Source of the DNA: Actinomycetota bacterium
GTDB taxonomy: Bacteria > Actinomycetota > UBA4738 > CADDZG01 > WHSQ01
Length of the DNA stretch: 15,376 nucleotides
Direction of reading: 5' to 3'
Assembly (NCBI GenBank): GCA_030448085.1
Contig: JAUJNU010000048.1
Span: 1 to 15,376 of the forward strand
Shown here: one piece after another, positions 15,106-15,376 of the stretch
Layout: each line of letters begins with the position of its first letter
Position numbering within the stretch: position 1 is the stretch's first letter
The notes under the pieces: generated by a model
The model's database searches: none
Told to the model about the DNA's origin: nothing
The model's input: the letters and a program-made list of their open reading frames with translations, nothing else
Position numbers and translations under genes: made by a program

Positions 15106-15327
15106 CGCCCGCGTCGGTCCGGCCGGCCACGGTGACCCGAGGCGCCTCGGCGTGCAGCAGGACCCCGAGCGCTGTCTCGAGCACCCCCTGCACCGTGCGC
15201 CGGCCGGGCTGAGCCGCCCAGCCGCCGAACGCGGTGCCGTCGTAGCCGAGGTCGAGCCGGACCCGGGTGCGCGACGGCCCGAGCCCGCCCGCCGGGTCTG
15301 GGAGGACGGGCTCGTCGGACGTGCTGG
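15104..15327 (-). CDS. truA: tRNA pseudouridine synthase TruA, N-terminal fragment
   Basis: From 15262 downward the minus strand encodes [35 protein letters not shown] and [11 protein letters not shown]. This is the TruA N-terminus, including the GRTDAGV motif that carries the catalytic Asp. The family normally continues with H-A, but here similarity stops at the GTG of Val (15104-15106) and the dehydrogenase begins. The frame then runs to a chance stop at 15044. No ATG, GTG or TTG start is present in frame between the rplQ stop and the matching region, so the true start is unclear or miscalled. TruA makes pseudouridine at tRNA positions 38-40. Confidence 0.85.
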
Positions 15328-15375
15328 CTACGTGCGGTCCCCGGTCTCGCCGTCGGCCGGCTGGTCGCCGACCTG
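15328..15375 (-). CDS. rplQ: Probable C-terminal tail of ribosomal protein L17 (rplQ), partial
   Basis: Reading toward lower coordinates, the last 15 codons are [15 protein letters not shown] followed by TAG at 15328-15330. Actinobacterial L17 proteins carry an acidic, low-complexity tail, and rplQ normally sits directly upstream of truA. The call rests mostly on that gene order, since the conserved L17 body lies outside the window. Confidence 0.5.
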   Translation of the reverse strand, partial: QVGDQPADGETGDRT

Positions 15376-15376
15376 C

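Noticed and set aside
1..15376. CRISPR arrays, tRNA or rRNA genes, transposases, toxin-antitoxin or phage defence genes
   Set aside because: I looked for regularly spaced repeats, conserved RNA motifs and mobile-element features on both strands and saw none. The window is explained by lipid transport and catabolism genes plus the two joins.

Overview
The window looks like high-GC actinomycetote DNA. The evidence is a complete actinobacterial-type Mce lipid-import operon (two YrbE/MlaE permeases, six Mce proteins, one Mce-associated protein), an Mkl/MceG-type ATPase, paired FadE-like acyl-CoA dehydrogenases, and frequent GTG/TTG starts with 4-base start/stop overlaps. No ribosomal RNA or tRNA is present, so I cannot name a genus.

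Layout. Positions 1-425 hold one plus-strand hypothetical gene. From about 515 to 1910 the minus strand carries an Mkl-type ATPase followed by only the first ~67 codons of a YrbE permease, which stops abruptly at a breakpoint. Positions 2023-5615 are a plus-strand unit: two acyl-CoA dehydrogenases and an alpha/beta hydrolase with an apparent SCP2-like N-terminal domain. Positions 5612-14588 are the minus-strand mce operon, read from high to low coordinates: yrbEA, yrbEB, mceA-F, mas-like gene. Most of its genes overlap by 1-4 bases, which implies translational coupling. Positions 14589-14862 are a leader region with a long hairpin. Positions 14863-15105 are the C-terminus of a third acyl-CoA dehydrogenase, joined directly to an rplQ-truA segment (15104-15376) that is far richer in GC.

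Function. The mce operon and Mkl would build an ATP-driven importer for hydrophobic substrates (fatty acids, sterols or similar). The dehydrogenases and hydrolase would then degrade the imported acyl or steroid side chains. This is comparable to, but not shown to be the same as, mycobacterial Mce4 and the cholesterol-catabolic FadE pairs. The substrate cannot be read from the sequence.

Quality warning. Six genes (second dehydrogenase, hydrolase, mas-like, mceF, mceC, mceB) are broken by one to about a dozen apparent 1-2 base indels, while their amino-acid motifs stay intact across the frames. Several indels lie in short homopolymers. Sequencing or assembly error explains this better than gene decay. 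Both ends of the window also carry abrupt joins between unrelated genes (about 430-515 and 15104).
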